A DNA stretch of 64,000 nt from Engraulis encrasicolus (GCF_034702125.1 NC_085858.1:55113624-55177623); one strand, 5' to 3'. Counted from the stretch's first letter, positions 40,319 through 54,893 are shown. Notes: generated by a model from the letters alone, not told the origin. Numbers and translations are program-made.

Positions 40319-41603
40319 CAGTTTTTGCCTACTGCTTAAACACTATAGGCAGATGCTTAAACCAAAGTAGCATATCGCTAAGTTGTTGGTGCATAATTTA
40401 AACACTTATTGCTTGACTTTAAACAAAAGTAAGCATTACACTTTCATACCAGTTTAGCAAGGCACTTGCTCCTTTACGCAACACACAGACTCCAGCTGTC
40501 TACACACAATTTCATACACAAGACACTTTGTTCAAAAGTAAAATCTCAGAGTGTCATTGTGAAAACACATCTGTTAAAAAAACAAAACACACTGATGTAT
40601 GACAAGATTTAGACACAGACAATAAAACACATGCTTTCAAAATTGAACACTCTTCTGCCATGTTACAAAGTTGCATGCTTTATATTACATTGCATTTGTT
40701 TTATTTTGCATTTATTTGTTTTACTTTGATTGCTTGTATGCTAAACAAGGCGAATAGCACAATGGTACTAAAGTGTAGAATATGGAGTATGGCATTGACT
40801 GACTTAGCCTGATACATGCCGCCAAGAGTAGCCTTTTGTCTTCATCATCACATGTTAGGTAATGTGAACATGATAGTTTGTTGAAATAGTGTCATTTTCA
40901 GAACACAACCAAGCAAGACCACTTGAATAAACTGACTGAACATGATGTAATTTTGATGATGTCATGTAGATGTCAGCTGCATAGTGTGTCTGTGAAAATG
41001 TTTTGTATTTCGTGAATACCTCATACCTCATAACCAAACAAAGTAGCCTATATTGACTTGATTGTCATTGATGATTGTCATTACAGCATGTTGACGTAAA
41101 CCCATATTTATATCATACAGTATTTAGATGTTTGAAAATTTGTGAATATAACCAATACACAAAAAAGGTACATAAGCTCACCTACACACTGTTGTATTTA
41201 GAGTAATGTACTGTTTGAGATATATTTTGCTTCGGTTTAATGTCCTGTACTGTAAGGTGCAGTTTTGTAATGTACAGTATTGAATTTAGGGGTCTTGTGA
41301 AAATGTACATTCTGTGAGACTGAATAGACTGTTGTGTTTTGTATAAAGCAGACAATTGTTTTAAAGTTGATCTAATTTGTTTTCTCATTTGGTGCTTTTG
41401 TGTGTCTTTTGACATGAAAGTGAGGTTTTGACAAAAGATTGTAAGGTTTTTATGGCAATGTTTATGCTTTTATAGCAGAGCTTCATGTTGCCATATATGT
41501 GATGGGTTTATCTCCAAGTGTTGAGAGTAATTGGATTGTGTGTAGAGTTTTGACTCTATGAGCCAAATTTTGCAAATTGTGTGCAAGCAGTCGGCAAACA
41601 CTG
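40319..41603. mobile_element. TA-flanked DNA transposon remnant (Tc1/mariner-like), 1285 bp
   Basis: The left end reads CAGTTTTTGCCTACTGCTTA. The right end, reverse complemented, reads CAGTGTTTGCCGACTGCTTG. Both are flanked by TA (40317-40318, 41604-41605). No intact transposase. The interior is AT-rich with many stops, so either a decayed or a non-autonomous copy. Confidence 0.75.
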
Positions 41604-43125
41604 TAATTGTATCTCTCAATGCCTGTCGGACTGGTCTTGGCTGAAAATGGCCCGCCAGATTTTTTGACCCAGGCCAGCCCTGCATCAAAACGAAAGCGAC
41701 AGCCCCCGCAGGTGCTGTTAAAACCTCTCACCCCACTCAATGAACACATAGTAAATTGTGCAGTGTTTAATCAACACTTTTAGATCAGCACCAACACCAT
41801 GAGTGCAAAAATCTAACTCACTAAGGGTAGAATCTGACTCGCTGAAGTGTTGAAATTTACTGTGTAGGGTGGTTATTTCTTTCATGTGCAGTACAGCCCA
41901 TTTACCCGAGTTGAGTGAACGGCAAAGTCTGGCCTGCTGCCTGATCGGAGTGCACTATCTGTTTACATCACGCCCAGTAAGACCACACTTCCTCTTTCCC
42001 TGACCTTTAACCTCTTAGATGACATGTAAATCTCCGCCTATAAACAAAAGTTTCATCTCTCAAACTTTTCTCTCCAAAGCAGCCTTCATAATGACAAAGT
42101 AGTTAACTGAATTTATTTTCTGTACACATTTCTAAATTTGTATAAATAAATTTCCTTTGCATCTGGGCGGAAGTGGGTTTGTTGCTTTAAGCCTGTTTCC
42201 GTATACAATAGCACATACAGAGTAGCCAGTTAACACTGTGGCCGTATTTGGGCTTATGTGTACGATCACCATAAACCCACCCAACCCTTAATAAACAGAT
42301 TTAATACTAAAAATATAAATTCCAGAGAGCTGACTTGGATTGGGTAATAATTATACAGTTGTGCAATGTAATTTTTGCCCATAACGACATGATTAATGTT
42401 AAGGATTATGCAGCTTTACAGTTTATCATGGAAAAAGAAGCTGAGAGATTATGCCACATAATCTATTACGGGTGTTTTGAGAGATCACAGAGAACTTAGG
42501 CGAGACCTACTTTCGGAACTAGGCAATCTTTGCCCTTACCACACACGCAACAGTAAATTCTACGTCTGCGTGGCTGTCTACAAACAGACTCACACTCAAA
42601 AAAAAATGTGATGCAAGTTCTACCAGATGGCTGCTTACATTGGAAGAGGCCATTGAGAACCACACAAAGCTCTGAAGAGATAGTGAAGGTGAAGGCGATG
42701 AGCATAATGTTCAGTCATAACAGTACATCACTGACATGGCATACTACACAACACATATGGCCACGATTTCCAGTCTGCAGCAAGACTGGCAAGACAGTCA
42801 GGTGAAACTAAGGATGGCCTGCACAGTGAAATGGCACATAAAAGTCTGTTCTCCACATACTGTCGGTTTATATTTTTTGATCGATCAAAGAGGCATCGTG
42901 AAAGCCAGTGCCTCAGGGCTCCAGAAATGTATGCACCTTTGGTAATCAGCTCAGTCAATGAGCCACGTCATCCCCAACTCGGTCAAAGTTGATTCTGGAT
43001 CTTACCTGTGGTCTGGAGTGTTGAACTGAGGAGGAGATGCAGATCATGATGTTTGGCTTCAAGAGAGGTCAGAGTTGAAGATTGTCCACATCCCAGGAAA
43101 AGGTGTAGGACAAAGGCTGACTGTA

Positions 43126-43304
43126 ATTTTCAGAGTGAGGAGTCTGCACACTTTTTTTTGCAGATTTTTAAAAAAAAATTCATGTCTGGATTATATTTCA
43201 ACTTCAGCTGTCTGACTGTTGAAGTCAAAATGTAGTCCAGCCATGAATAAAAAAAAAAAACAGCAAAAAGGACTTTAAGTGTGCAGACTCCTCACTCCGA
43301 AAAT
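43126..43304. mobile_element. Short fold-back MITE
   Basis: 27-base ends (ATTTTCAGAGTGAGGAGTCT and onward) pair with CTCACTCCGAAAAT at the right. The middle also folds (GGATTATATTTC/ACTTCAGC region). 179 bp. Confidence 0.85.
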
Positions 43305-43737
43305 GGCTTCATTGTTGGACAGTGTTTAGGGCTTCCAAAGAGCCACTCTTGTAAACTAAGCCAGATTGTGAGGTCACGTCAGTGTATTGTGTTTTTTTGT
43401 TTGTTTTTCTCGTGTCATGTTTCATTTTTCAAATTCACATTTCCAACACACTGGAAATGACCGATGACAGGAGAAGAGACACAGCGAATGCTGGAAAAAT
43501 GTTCTGCATGTGGAAGACGACCGCCGCACTGTAAACGTCGAGGCAGAATGTACTCCATCACAACCAAGCCATGGCCATACTTGCAGCAGTAGCAGTGGCT
43601 CAGATGGAAAAGAAGAAGAAAAAAAGCAAAAGAAAAACAGAGTGAGTCTGTTCACCTTTTTAAGAGCCTCATAGCACAAGAGGCTGCAGAGTTTATGAGA
43701 AGTAATCCGTTTTTTTCGAGGGGGGAGGGGTACAGGG

Positions 43738-44172
<435 letters not shown>

Positions 44173-44502
44173 GCTGTTTTACGGCACTCATCTACTGGGT
44201 GAGGTAATCGTCCCGTTCCTGCGCCTATTAAGTGAATAATTGTCGTCTCCTATTTCCGTCTCAAACAGTCCTTCCTTGTACCCTCCCAGTCCCTCTGCAG
44301 GTTTTAACAGTAGTCTACTTGACCAACAACTGCCCACTCCCATGGATATCCCAACAAACCATGCTTATTTCTCGTTCTGTTTTTTAATCTCTAATTATGA
44401 CTCAGGTGTGTTGTTGGTCCAATCCATGCAGCAACAACCCCCTAGAATGGACGTAGTATAGGCCTACAGTATGTTGCTTTTATTGGTGTCTGAGAAGCAT
44501 TT

Positions 44503-44683
44503 AGATTAAATTACGCTTAGCTGATGCTACAGTTATTGCATGGCATCGGTTACAACCAATGTAGTGTTCTTGCTCTAGGGCACTTCAGCCATGGCTCAAG
44601 GTGTAGGCAATTATTACTTCCCACTGGTAATGGTGGGATTCGAGCCTGCAACCCTCTGAACTAGAGGCCAGCTCTCTCAGTCT
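44503..44683. repeat. Diverged copy of the 694-926 repeat
   Basis: TTAGCTGATGCTACAG, GGGCACTTCAGCCATGG and GGGATTCGAGCCTGCAACC match the copy in the farsa intron. Confidence 0.65.
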
Positions 44684-45379
44684 CCATTTGATTCAAAACA
44701 TGGCACTGTTTCTAGCCTGTGGCCCAGCCATGTTGTTTTGGTGCCCCTCTCAGACTCCTAACTGGTGGGGGTGACAGAGAGAGAGTGATGGGGGACCGGG
44801 AGGTTTCCTGTTTATCCAATCATCATCTGATATCCATCAGGCTCTCTCATAAAGAAGGACACTCCTTTCACTGCTGTTTGTCAGCTGGCTGTACAGTAAA
44901 GCCTCTGTCATCACTGTGACATGTGTGTGTTGATGACCTGTGTGATGGCGGGCCACTACTACAGTTCAGCGTGTGCTCTGACTGACGACGAGGCTCCTAC
45001 CTGTTTGTATACTGTTGTGGTCAGAGAGCGCATGATTGGTGCCCAGGAGGCGTGGAATTGATCCACAGTCAGGTGAGGTGTCTTCTATCCTAATCACTCA
45101 ATACAAACTGACAACAGTCACACTTCTTCATGAGCTTTTCTCTCATACAGACAACCTTAGGGTTCATCGCTGAGTGGCGTTAGAAGTTTTTTTTTCTTCC
45201 AGAGCTTGTGTTGGAATCTTTTTTTCAGAGCTTACATGGTGTAAAGAGCTATGGAGATTGTAATCAGTGTCTTTGGGGGGACTGACATCCTTCTCCTACA
45301 TTTCTAGCATTCCACCGGTAGGCTGTCCTCAGATCCATTACCTTGGGGATCACCCAAAGTGATTTGATGTTAAATATGT

Positions 45380-47560
45380 AAGCAGGCTTTGTGTATAGAG
45401 CACATTTAAAACAAATCTGTGTGTAGTTGTTGACTGGTATCACCCATGCACACGATGAATCCCTGCTCACCCCCTGCTTTCCAGTTACTGAGTTAAAAAA
45501 AGGATGAGGCACTCTCAGTCTCACCAGCCTTCTAATGGTTCACTTCACTCATCTCCTCCTTGGGGTTTAATTATGGCAACTAGTACTCAATCACTCACTC
45601 AGTCCATGAGCATGCAGTAGCATTCAGACCAAAAACACACAAACTGTCTTCCATATGTCGTGCTTTCTGCCGTTTTCAATGTGTTATTTACAGTTAGCTA
45701 CACTATTTATTTATTTACCACCAATGAGGTCTTTAGTTTGATGAGTGGGTGGGAATTAGCTTCAAAAAACCTTTTCTATTGGGAATTGTTCCTGGGGAAG
45801 AGAAATGTCAATATTGTCAACAGGCAACTCATGAGCCCCACAGTTTATTCATGATGCTTTAGAGCTGGTTTAGAGGACCCCACAAGTTCAAGCCAACCTA
45901 CTCTGAAGTCACACAGGTCATACATCCTCAATAAAGATGGCTTTCCTACCCACAAACAGGGGTGAGATGCCAGTTTCCTGTTTGTTTACCAGCATGGGTC
46001 ATTGAGTAGGTCAGTGAGACAAAACAGAATTGACAATTAAGCATCTGGTGAATCCATAGGGTTTGGAAATGTTTTGGTCTACCCCCAGTTTAAGGTATTT
46101 ACGGCCCCTTATCAACATTGGGGCTGTCTTGTGGGGTGTTTCTCCTACCTCACTCCAATACAGTAGGCCTAATTATTTAGCCTGGCAAAGAGTGGGAAAT
46201 ATATAATTCCGTAATAAAATTAGTAGGAATACACTAATACCAAATGGTATCTGTATCGGCCCGATACTTTCTCATTGCAGGGCAAAGATGTTGGTACAGG
46301 ATCAATCCACCCTCGTCTTTCCAGTCACTGGATACAAAGTGGAATGAGGCAGCCAGCTCTCACCAGCCTAATGGCTCACTCATCTCCTCTGTGTGGTTTA
46401 ATTATGACAGCTCTGGTACTCAATCAGCTCACTCAGTGCATGGAGAATATAGAGAAGCCTTCAGAAGGCAGAACCCACAACACACTGTCATGTTTTCCAG
46501 TGGTTTTCAATGAGTTGTTTATGGTTAGTGACAGATGAATGTAACTATTTCATATTTTTTCATTTTGAATTACCTTTTGATTTCAAGGCACTGTTAACTT
46601 TTCGGGTTTTAGGAGTTGGTGGACATCAATGGGACAGCATTGCTCTGGTGAAAATCTTATCTAATGCACTGCACATTCCCAGTCTCATTTGGGCATTTCT
46701 CCTCCTCCTCTGCAACTGTCTCCTATGGTGCCCCCCAGGGCTCCATGTTAGGCCCCATGCTCTTCTGTCTGTATGCTCCCCCAAGGGGGACATCAATCAT
46801 CAACATGATGTCTCCTTTCATTTCCGTGCAGATGACAATCAGACAATCAGCATTGACATTCCCGACTACACCCTGTATTTTTAGACTGCATGTAGGTACA
46901 GAATGAACAATATATATTTGTTCACCATTTTTGCCCCAAAATCAATATCTTCAGTTACAGAATTTATCTTGCCTCTCACCTTTGTAAAGTTGTATGCCAA
47001 AAGCCTTATACGGTCATCTTTGACTCCAAGCTGCAAGCTCAAAGTCTTTTAGGAAACAGATAAATTGGGTCACCAAAACCAGCTTTCAGTGGGTAAATAG
47101 TACGCAGGTTTAATATATAAAGCACATTTAAAAACATAAAAACTATACGGTTGTTGACTATCAGCCATGCAAATGATGAGAATTCCTTCTCAGTTTTGGG
47201 GGGAGAGGATGCACAGGGCAAAGAAATAATGTTGGTATGGGATCATCCTCCTCCTCTTTCCAGACACTGAGAAAAAGAGAGATGAAGTCACCCACTCTCA
47301 CTCTCACCATCTTCCTTCCTCATGGCTGACTTCACTCATCTCCTCTGTGGTTTCATTATGGCAGCTCTGTAGTACTCCATCTCTCACTCACTCACTCCAT
47401 GAGGAATATGCAGTCGCCTGTTGCATACCAGCAACACACAAACTGTCCTCTACACATCACTCACACATCATGAATCAACGTGTTATTTTTTTCAGTCAGT
47501 TACAGTACAGATTTATTTAGCGATTTAACCTTTTTTTCAGTGGTTGATAGACATTGTGAC
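45380..47560. repeat. Three diverged tandem copies of a roughly 0.9-kb unit
   Basis: Landmarks recur in order at about 45480/46320/47260 (TTTCCAG..ACTGAG/GG), 45548/46380/47335 (CACTCATCTCCTC), 45570/46400/47352 (TTTAATTATGGCA or variants) and 45630/46480/47430 (CACACAAACTGTC or variants). Spacings are about 0.84 and 0.94 kb. Confidence 0.7.
46610..47050 (+). pseudogene. Decayed LINE reverse-transcriptase fragment (L2/CR1/Rex-type)
   Basis: Plus-strand translation gives GAPQGSMLGPMLFCLYAPPR, equivalent to the LINE motif PQGSVLGPxLF. A frame change is followed by HDVSFHFRADDNQ, where the catalytic YADD has become RADD, and further on VIFDSKLQ. Order and spacing fit domain 5 onward of the reverse transcriptase. 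Frameshifts and the lost tyrosine show it is dead. Confidence 0.8.
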
Positions 47561-48511
47561 ACTGTTTACACAAACTGTGACTTTACCGAAACAACACAGT
47601 CCGTCATATCAGAGAGCAGTATGTCTGACATTTTTTACTATTTCAAAAAAAATTTACTCAAAGGAATTAATTTGTGATATACTTGCAATGATTTTTTACA
47701 ACATTGAGATTGCATTGAAACTATTTTTTACACCGGTAGCGTTACCCTGTCACCTTAAAGTACACTATCCTGCCAGAGTTTACAAACACGGGCAACACAG
47801 ACAGGCACACCAAAGAGCAGGGTGACAAGGTGAAGGACAGGACACGTCCACTTCCCTCTCTGCCTCACCTCTTTCCCATGCTGCGTTCACATTAAGACGC
47901 TTTGGATATTTACAGCATCTTCAAATGATACTGCCTCGGGCTATTTTTAACCACCTTCCACTAAAAAAAACACCAGTCTAACAAGGTGTCAGTTTCCAAA
48001 TGACGGCTCGGTAGGAGGAGGCTTAACTTGTTGATGCACATGCGGAAAAACAGGCCACCTGCAGGAACACCGTCCTGCCGTCTTGCCAAAGGATATGTTC
48101 TTTCAATCAGGTTTCCACCTGGTTAATTTCATCCTGCACATGGCGTGGGCCTCCTTAGTAGAAGTTATGATGGAAGTATCACATCAGCACATGGGACAAG
48201 CATCAAATTTGTTTAAACATTAAATATAGTGGGCAAATTCTCATATTTGCAAAAAGATTGCAGAAAGTGGCTCAAAATGAACGCGCTACAGACAGAAGAC
48301 AGACAGTGTTAATTGCTAATGGAATTTGCAGGCATGTTTTATATTTGCAAAGCAGAAACACAGTAGCTCTGCTTGAAAAATCAAAGAACTTTCCTGAAGC
48401 AACATCACATGCATCTCCCCACCAGAGCACATCCACTCATGGTCACAATATATATAGTCCCCAGTCAGCTTTAACGGCGTGCCCAATGTTACAGAATGTT
48501 ACTCTTTGGTA

Positions 48512-48690
48512 CTCAACTTTTTCTGAACAAACACCCCCTTGACCTCATCATAAGTCTGCCAATGCCCCCCTTACTATTTAAAAAAATGTCTAATGCCCCC
48601 CAGTGGCAATTAATGCACCCCCATCTCCGTTGTATCCTTCTCAATGCCCCATCCTCGGGTTCACCAACGTCCCCTGAGGGGCTGTAACAC
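48512..48690. mobile_element. hAT-type MITE (copy 3)
   Basis: CCCTTGACCTCATCATAAGT, TTGTATCCTTCTCAATGCCC and CCCCTGAGGGGCTGTA match the copies at 20.4 and 34.5 kb. Both termini degraded. Confidence 0.65.
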
Positions 48691-49074
48691 AGCACGGCCG
48701 GGGCATCATCAAATCTGCTGACGGTGTCTGTCTGGGCCGGAGTATAGCTCTTCCCTGCAGCCCGACATCCCCAGAGTGGCAGAGCAAGCCCCTGGCCACA
48801 TCCAGCAGCAGCAGACCTCCTTCCTGTCTGTCCATCTACTTCAGGATAATTACAGCAAATGGCAATTACACTGGAGAGAGTGTAAGGTCTTTAGCTGAAA
48901 TGGGCTTTTAAGAAAAAGAGAGACGAGAGGAGGAAACAAAATGGGCATTTGAGAGTCGCACCACACCACAGGCAGTAATAGTGCTAGCAGGAGTAAGAGC
49001 AGGGATGGGAAACTGGAGGCCTGGGGGCCACATGCAGCCCGCTGCCTCACTCAGTGTTGTCTCTAAATAAAACA

Positions 49075-49125
49075 AAATAAAATAATAATAATTATAATTA
49101 TATATATATATAAAAAATAATGACC
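49075..49125. repeat. AT-rich (AAT)n/(AT)n tract
   Basis: AATAATAATAATTATAATTA then TATATATATA. Confidence 0.85.
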
Positions 49126-52100
49126 AGATTTTAAAAAACACTACTGAATCAGTTATTTGTAATTGTACTGTTGGCTTATAGAAAACACTATTCTTACCAA
49201 CAACATCGGTAGTCAATGGGAAAACAACTGCGCCTCAAATATGAGGTGCAGTCATATCTGTGATTATAAGACCCTCCGATGGTGGCAATGGAAAAATGTG
49301 GCCTTCCTTATCATCAAAGTTGCCCATGCCTGCCTTAGACTGATAAGATTTGTTGACAGATAGTGTTGAAGGGAAATGTGACCATGGTGATGTGTTATTC
49401 AGGTGATGTAATAACATGTGGATGTGTGAGTAGACATGGGGTTTTAATCTCACTAGGGCCATATTCTTCATTATAAAAGGGAATGATTTTCATCTTTTGT
49501 TTGAACAAGGCTTTGATCAATTATAATGATGTTTGAAGATAAAAACAAGAGCTAGTCCTTTGGGTTTAGACAGCGGAATTGCAACCCAGATGTCCAAAGA
49601 CTGACACTATTCAGCTCTGACAGAAAATGTTACTCGCTTGCGACTGATGGTCTCCTGATTGTCTACAGCTGCTTTGCGCCGTCCTATCTCTCCAGACATG
49701 GGAGTTATAGTAGAATTGTTTTGGTTGCCTTGGTCTTTGGCCAGTTGAGCCAAACTTTTACCAGAAATGGTGACGGTGACATTCCTCCTCCAGATTAACG
49801 GTCCATGGCCAATTGCATTGCCCATCCTATGTTCCCATTTCCAACCACATGGAAGACAGGGCTATCGACTCTGTCTGTCAGCATGTTCTGTTCAGCAGTT
49901 GCTGTTGGGTGAGGCGTGTGGTGATATTTAGCCAAATCACAAATCTTCAACAAATAAATAAATAAACTGCATTGAGTAAAAGCTCGATCTACATTTTTTG
50001 GTTTTGCGCTTCACAAAGCGTGACTGTCCCTCGGGGGACTGGAAGAGGCCATTATGTTTTGAGAGGTCTCATAAACCCTCAGTGGCACATCATCGATATA
50101 TGGGCAAATTATGATGGATTTTCCTGTGGGCCCAATGAAAGAAAATAGTGTGTTCTGGGGCGGTGGTGGGAAAGGCAAGACCTTTACTGCAATAGGCACA
50201 TAGACTAAAAACATCTTTAAGAAAACATCAGAATATAGCATCGTAGAAAACACCAAGATTGCATCATGTGATATCTATAATCCCTTACCGCCTCTGTTGA
50301 ATACTGTATGTCAGAGAGGAGACATCCTGCTATTTTTCAGTGATGTTATTTGCAAATAATATCTGTAAAACTGTTATTTAAATATTGCTAATCCTATATG
50401 AAGTGAAAACCAAACAGCCAGGAGGGAAACTGAGGATAATGAATAATTTAGATTTTTTTGTAAAAGTTTCACATTCATACAGCCCTCTCTGCTATAACGT
50501 TGCAGAACAGGCCGGTCATTGACCTTTCTCCATGTGTCACTTAAGCTGCTTCTCATCAGGAAGACACATGGGTTAAGGTAATTTAGATATCCTAACGAGC
50601 AGCCAAAACTAGCATCGCAACCAGAAACTCACTTAGGTTTTTTCAATTATTATTCGTTTTTACAGCATTTTCTTTGTCACCCTACTACAGACTATTTCTT
50701 TGACAAGACTTTGGGGTATTGAAAGTCACAGAGGTATAACACTACTACGTGGTGCTTTTAGCAGCAAGCTATGCAGCAAATGTTAGTGCACACAACTTGG
50801 TGTAAAGACTCTGGTTTCAGATGCTGGCATGACTTCAGTTCACTAACTCCTCCAGTGGCATATTTAGCAACACATTCACATAGCAACACAGAAGTCTAAT
50901 GATGTCTCAAATGACGCCACAACCAGGCTTGTTGATCTGAGCATGGAGGAGTTTTGGATGAACTTTGATGTTTCCCCCTCAAGTTTCCTCATTTTCTTCA
51001 TTTTTCTTTGACTTCTTGCTGAGGGCTGTTTATAAGTCTCACTTTCTCTGAAGGTTACAGTGTCTGTCAGCTATGCTGGGTTTGATTGTGTTTATCTTAT
51101 TGCTTACATTGCTTTGGTCCATCACAACCATTTTCATCTTGGAACCAACCAAATACGATTATGCAATAGCGCTAGCAGCATATCTCTAGCTGTGCTGTAT
51201 ACTGAAACCCATTCACTGGTAAGAGGAGACAGGAAGCCCAATGTTTGTTTGTTTGTTTGTGGTCAACACAGTCTAAACTCTAAAGGTCCATTATACCCTG
51301 TGTTTGGTTAACTGCAGTACATTAGTATTTCTGTTCATACAACCATCCATATCATTCAGTCATTGGATAGAAACATTCCACTCATACTATTTCACAGGTC
51401 TGAGACGTAAGGTAGGAAGGAATACATGTTAGGCCTACTCTGCTTTACTCTACTCTACTACTACAACTACTACTACTCTGCTTTACTCTTTACTCTGCTA
51501 TTTCCATAGACATGGATGCAGATCACAGGGTTTGATTTAACACCTAACCCCCCGCACAATATTTTTTTTTACATTATTTGATATATTTTCAGACTTTAGA
51601 TTAACAAAATCATGACTGACATCTGACAACTGACAATCCCGACATCTGATCTGCACCAGTGCTCAGAGGTCGCCAGTGTGCCAAAGGGAAGCTGAAACAC
51701 GCCTGTTGCAGGTGACACTTCTCTTTCTCTGCAGCAAAACAGGACTAATGTTTCAAGACCTTCTGTGTCACAACAGAACATTGATGAACACAGACAGCTT
51801 AAGTGGAGAAAGAGAAGTGTTGAAATGCAAGTCTTGTTTTCCACAGTAGAGGAGTAATTCAGTTGCAGCCAAGTGCCACCCATGGTCTGGTTTGAGCTCC
51901 CTGAAAGCCAGGATCTCCTGTTCGCTCAGCTCTGCCCGAACAGCTGGGTTTCCTCACACAGCACATTTGCATATTTGTTTACTGTTTTTGACTTATTGCT
52001 AATGTCAGTTCATGAATTCGTTTAATTTGGGTAGCCTTCGTACGTTCTAACCGGAGGTTGCAAACGGGGGCTGCTAACAGCTGTGATTACGAAACATATT

Positions 52101-54893
52101 CGATGTCAATAAACCCTTTCCTTTCCCATAAATGTCTGACGCTCTGCATCCTATGGGGATTGCCAGATTATCTATTCTTCTTCAGTGATGGTTCATTTAC
52201 TTTAGATTTCCAGCAAAGTAGCCTATTGACAAAACTTTGACACTGCCCATTACAAATCTGAAGATAAAAAACACCTTATGAAGCATATTTCATGCCATGA
52301 CACAGTTTCCAATCCAGTCCGTTTTTTTTTCTTCTTTAAAAATTTTGAATGGCCAAATGCCATTAAAAAGTCAAATAAAGCCAGGAAGTGATCTTTTGTG
52401 ACTGTGGCACTTGTGCACGTTGACATCTTAAGGAGAGTGAAACATCTATGATGAAGCGGGATGCATTTAGCCTGGTCTTACCATTTCCTTGTACTAATTT
52501 CACACAAAGGGTCTGGAATGGCTGGATTGAGAAATGATTAGTGATGAGAGGGAACTTTGCTGGAATTTGAAATGCACATCCTATTTTATCCAATCACTCT
52601 CCCGTCCGACTTATTTCACAATTGAACGACAGAAATATGTGACAGTAAGTGATTGCATCTCTGTTTTCTATGGAACCTCTTAAAGTGAGTCTGGAAAGGG
52701 TTGTACAGGACACTCTCTTATGCTGTTTGGATGTTTATTTTTAAATGTGGTTTTGAAATATATATTTTTACATATAAACACGTTGTATGTTATAGTTTTA
52801 AAAACCAGTGCCTAAGACAGGAGTTTTACATGTGTAAACGAGAGTCTGAAACCAGTGCGTTTTCAAAAAAAAAATATCCACACACAGTTTGTATTAACAG
52901 AATCTTACTGACATGGGCAAGGCAATGCATTCCATGATCATGACATTGTGAACTTCTTCTCCCAGGTCAGCTCTTGACTGCAGAGAGGTACAGTGAAGTC
53001 AGGAGTGGGGCAGGGCTGGACTTGGAAAAAAACAGGCCGGGCATTTACAGACAAGACCAGTCCACCAGGCCTTGACAAAAACATTGAAGCCTGCGTCAGC
53101 ATTTTAGTCATTCTAATAGCTTTTTTTTCCAACACAACAGCCAAAATGCTTTATTTATATCAGAGTGTTACAGACAGGACCACTGTTGTGGTATGAGAAC
53201 AGGGTCAGGCCAAAATCACCATCAGTCCATTGGGTAAAAGCCCTGTATGCCCTGTGGCCAGTCCAGCTATGGAGTGGGGGCCAGCTCTATATCCCAGCAT
53301 GGCTGTGTACCCGGGGTATCAGCAGTTTGGCTGTTTTCTCTGCGGCGTGTCCAGGTCTCCCATAATGGCTCCAATTCATATGGTGCCAGCCGCGCTTCCT
53401 GGGCACAGGGCACAGCCTGAACTGGAAGCAGATGCCCTGCCTGGCTGCCTCCCGGCTCACTACCTTTGCACTGGCCTGGCTAATTCATCCCACACATTAG
53501 CAAGGTGAGTTTCCTGTTCAGAAGTTTGTTGTCTGTTATTGTTGTTTCCTGCCATCACCACCAACAATGATTGTATCTGTGCCCCTGTAAGTACTTCTGA
53601 GTGGGTGGAAATCCGATTAAACAGCGTTTTAAGTACAGAACGAGGGTATGATATGAGTCAGGGTTAAGTTGTCATACAGAGTGGCAGCTTGTAACGTCTG
53701 GATGGTATTCTCACAGGCTGTCAATAGCAACGCAAACAAGCAGGACTATATGGTTGGAACTGAGAATTTGAACAAAAATGAACTTTTTTTTGCTTTGTGA
53801 AAAAATGGCGCTAAAACATGGTCTCACAATCATGGTCTCACAATCAAACAAGTCACCCGTTACAGAACATTTTATGCGAACAGACAAAAAAAAAGCCTAC
53901 AGCAGAGTAATTCAACATATGCCAGAAACATTTAGATTACAACCGTGATAATGTTATCATTGAAATAGTTTGTAGCGACTACTGACTTGAAAGACTTTAA
54001 CAGCACAAACTGCAAAACGCTCCAATATTTTGAAAACACCAATTAGGCAAATTCATCATATCATTCGTCCAATCACCTTTTGACCCTATCAGACTCAGGC
54101 CATCCCTATGGGGAGAGAGAATCGTCATACGATGCTGCCAAGCAAACAACACACATGGAGCCAGTTTGGGTGCACTCCGGACATCCTTATTTAATGCGAG
54201 GGTATCAGCGGCTGATAGCCAAATCTCTTGTTTACGCCTGACTAATGACGGAGCAGAACAAAAGCCAAAGAGGAACAGAACAGACCGCGTGGCCTTGGGA
54301 GACAGACGACCCCCAAACAATGGACTACGCCTCAGACGAGAGAGCTAAGGGAGAGGCCCATCCGTGCAAAGAGGGGGGCTGCTTGACTCCGGAGAACCGC
54401 ACGGCCGCTCCTTGCTCCCTGAGGAGATTGCTGACAAATAGGACGTGCTGGAATCAGTGCTCGGACATACTAAGTCGCCATCAACGAGGAACGGTCTAAT
54501 GCCAAAGTGCACAGGACCCCAATATTCACTAAATCAATCACCGGGGCGGGATGAGAGCTTCATAATGAATGTTTCGTGACGATATCTATTTTGTATAAAT
54601 AAATGTTGTGTGCTGTGGATCCTGGATGGGAGGAAAAGCAGGACATTCTGAGAAGTAACCCCTGAGGCCTTTCTCGACACTGATGTACCCATCTAATCAC
54701 ACCAATTACTCTCGAGTGGCACGGTGCTGATACACACCCTACTGCTTTGGGCGCCGCCGACTCAGCTGATTGGCCATTGTTTGGAAAAAACGAAATAATG
54801 AAACATTTCACAGAGGAACTTCAATGAACTGTGATGATGATGCCAGAGGTGTAACGCTTGTGCGCTTGCGCTGAAGGGACCAGACGTGACTGA

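Noticed and set aside
45020..45085. Possible donor CAGTCAG|GTGAGG after a GC-richer segment
   Set aside because: No matching upstream boundary or coding frame; one motif alone is insufficient.
49607..49825. 72-codon minus-strand frame (RRNVTVTISGKSLAQL...)
   Set aside because: Exon-like composition but no recognised domain and no clear splice sites.
53230..53508. 92-codon plus-strand frame ending at CAAG|GTGAGT
   Set aside because: A donor-like site is present, but no family is recognised, no acceptor partner was found, and part of the region resembles a dispersed repeat also seen near 41.65 kb.
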